Shown here one piece after another: positions 14,127 through 15,545 of a stretch of 15,545 bases of DNA (its first letter is position 1; the number at the start of each line of letters is the position of its first letter). A program made the position numbers and the translations under genes. A model generated the notes under the pieces. It was not told the DNA's origin. It searched no databases and saw only the letters and a program-made list of their open reading frames with translations. Source of the DNA: an uncultured Desulfobacca sp. Its GTDB lineage: Bacteria > Desulfobacterota > Desulfobaccia > Desulfobaccales > Desulfobaccaceae. The stretch spans positions 1-15,545 of the forward strand of contig CALGOE010000244.1 of NCBI GenBank assembly GCA_937958145.1. Reading direction: 5' to 3'.

Positions 14127-15545
14127 GCGTTTTCCTGGCCATGACAGAGAGTCCACAATTGCGGCGTCCGGGTTTCCCTCCCCAAGGGGTCCTGCTTCTC
14201 TTCGCCCTCCTCCTGGCTCTGGGGTATACCTGGCATAGCGCCGTGACGCCCTATGAAATGGGCCACGATCAGACTTACGTGGGCATCATGCTGGCCAAGG
14301 ACCACGACCCGACGCTCTTTTCCCGGGACTATGCCTTCCACGATGATACCCTGTACCGCACCTATATCCCCCTGGTGCGGTGGCTGTTGCAGCAGCTTAC
14401 CCATCTGACGGGGAGCTTTGATACAGCCCTGCTGGTTCTGGTGCCCCCGGCGGTTTTCCTCTTTGCGCTGGGTACCGGTCTCTTACTCTGGGAGTGGAGC
14501 GGCTCTCTGGGCGTGGCGCTGGTCCTGACGCTGTTGGCCGTGCCTTACCGGCCGGCGCCGTCAGGAGAAATCTGGGGGGCCGGCGGCGTCGAATTCATGT
14601 TGGCCCGCACCCTGGCAACCTCCCTGGCACCTTTTCTTTTTCTGCTGTATTTTCGTTTTTTGGACCGACCGGACAGCCGCCGGGCCCTAAGTATCGGGGT
14701 GGGGACGGGCCTGCTGGCCTTCCTCCACCCCCCCACCGCCCTGTTTTTGGGTGAGCTCTTTGTGGGCCTGTTCTTGCTGAGCTCTTTCTCGGCACCTCGG
14801 CAGTGGCGGTTCCTGGCCCTGCTGCTGGGGGGCTATGCCCTGGCCGCAGTCGGGCCCATGACGCTCATGGAGCGGCAGGCACCGACGCCGGCCGCAGCGT
14901 TGGACTTTGCCGGTATCCGTGAGGTGGTCCATAGCTATTTGAAGATACCAGCGACGTGGGGCCATTTCCCCGGCGACGCCACCGAACGTCGGATCTGGCT
15001 GTTTTTAGGCACCATCGTGGTTTTGGGCCTGAATTATCTTTTGCGGCCCCACGCTCGGGAGCGGGCGGCGCGCCAGGCCTGGGGCTGGGGCTGTCTGGTC
15101 ATTCTCTACCTGTGCTGGCGGCTGGCCGGCAAGGGGGCCGGTTTTACCTGGCTCTATGTCGTGGCCAGCATTTACGTCATCTGGCGCTGGCGCCGGGGCG
15201 ATCCGGAGACCAAGGATTGGTGGTTATTGGGCTTTGGTTTTGTGGTCCTGGCCATCTCCCTGGTGCCCTATTATTTCCTGACGCTCCTGTGGCTGCGGTT
15301 TGATTCCCTCTGGCTGACGTCGCTGGTCATCGAGCACTACCGGGCAGTGCGGCTCATCCATCCGTTTTTTTACCTGTTCAGCGCCCGGGCTGCGGCCTGC
15401 CTTTTACCGCCGCTGGCCCAATGGCTCAACACCAGCCCGAAGGTCGCATTCGGGTATTACGCCCTTTTGGCCGGCACCATGTGGAGCCGTTTTTTCTTTG
15501 GTCTCTCTGGGGTGGCCATAGCCTGGTGGGAAGCCTGGCGGGCCT
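14123..15545 (+). CDS. Multi-pass membrane protein, possible GT-C-type glycosyltransferase (3' end outside window)
   Basis: An open frame of 474 codons runs off the window without a stop. It begins with a GTG that overlaps the mini-ORF; an ATG six codons later (14141) is the alternative, and neither has a well-spaced ribosome site. One hydrophobic segment at about residues 20-38 is followed by a polar loop rich in acidic residues and histidine (GHDQTYVG, AKDHDP, SRDYAFHDD). About ten more membrane segments follow, with HPPTALF in one of them. An N-terminal transmembrane helix followed by an acidic periplasmic loop is the layout of GT-C glycosyltransferases such as the PMT/ArnT and DUF2029-type groups, whose catalytic acid sits there. 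I cannot name a family with certainty. Its place behind a sugar aminotransferase supports a surface-glycan role. Confidence 0.7.
   Translation, partial: MSVFLAMTESPQLRRPGFPPQGVLLLFALLLALGYTWHSAVTPYEMGHDQTYVGIMLAKDHDPTLFSRDYAFHDDTLYRTYIPLVRWLLQQLTHLTGSFDTALLVLVPPAVFLFALGTGLLLWEWSGSLGVALVLTLLAVPYRPAPSGEIWGAGGVEFMLARTLATSLAPFLFLLYFRFLDRPDSRRALSIGVGTGLLAFLHPPTALFLGELFVGLFLLSSFSAPRQWRFLALLLGGYALAAVGPMTLMERQAPTPAAALDFAGIREVVHSYLKIPATWGHFPGDATERRIWLFLGTIVVLGLNYLLRPHARERAARQAWGWGCLVILYLCWRLAGKGAGFTWLYVVASIYVIWRWRRGDPETKDWWLLGFGFVVLAISLVPYYFLTLLWLRFDSLWLTSLVIEHYRAVRLIHPFFYLFSARAAACLLPPLAQWLNTSPKVAFGYYALLAGTMWSRFFFGLSGVAIAWWEAWRA

Noticed and set aside
12785..14404. A 539-codon minus-strand open frame opposite the aminotransferase and the membrane protein start
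   Set aside because: It mirrors a well-supported plus-strand gene with all PLP motifs. Its product is Gly/His/Gln/Pro-rich without domain motifs, as expected of a GC-rich antisense frame.
1..15545. CRISPR arrays, tRNA or rRNA genes, prophage genes
   Set aside because: Scanning by eye showed no regularly spaced repeats, no tRNA-like T-loop/CCA pattern, and no phage structural or integrase genes apart from the IS481 remnant.

Overview
The window is GC-rich and densely coded, with most genes on the minus strand. A tetraheme class III-type cytochrome c, a relative of the carbonyl-branch corrinoid iron-sulfur protein (AcsC), a complete branched-chain amino-acid-type ABC importer core and surface-polysaccharide genes together suggest an anaerobic bacterium of the former Deltaproteobacteria (Desulfobacterota, perhaps near Desulfobacca or Syntrophobacterales). 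This placement is inferred from gene content; there is no rRNA or other marker to fix it.

Left part (1-2999): a palindromic REP-like element follows the end of a 763-residue minus-strand fusion of a TVP38/DedA-type membrane domain with a pyridine nucleotide-disulfide oxidoreductase. An AT-rich spacer of about 380 bp separates it from the 3' remnant of an IS481-type transposase on the plus strand.

Middle part (2993-8263): seven genes all point left and are closely spaced, so they may form one transcription unit. In transcription order they are a small AcsC-like protein without the TIM barrel, a single-domain response regulator, glgC, a histidine phosphatase, a secreted tetraheme cytochrome c3-like protein, and two tandem paralogous DUF374 acyltransferases. 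A good sigma70-type promoter lies just before the first gene. A hairpin with a T-run just upstream of that promoter closes the preceding operon.

Right-middle part (8412-12640): tsaB (t6A tRNA modification) is followed by livH, livM, livG and livF with overlapping or abutting junctions in most places. No periplasmic binding protein gene (livK) is present here.

Right end (12641-15545): a divergent intergenic region holds an AT-rich 9-bp inverted repeat and a near-consensus promoter. The promoter drives a DegT/DnrJ-type sugar aminotransferase on the plus strand. Its stop is followed by a five-codon mini-ORF that overlaps the start of a large multi-pass membrane protein, which runs off the window. 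This pair looks like the start of a cell-surface glycan cluster.

The most unusual item is the AcsC-like mini-protein at 7527-8156. It keeps the two ends of the corrinoid protein and lacks the middle, and it has lost half of the Fe-S cysteines and the recognisable corrinoid loop motif.
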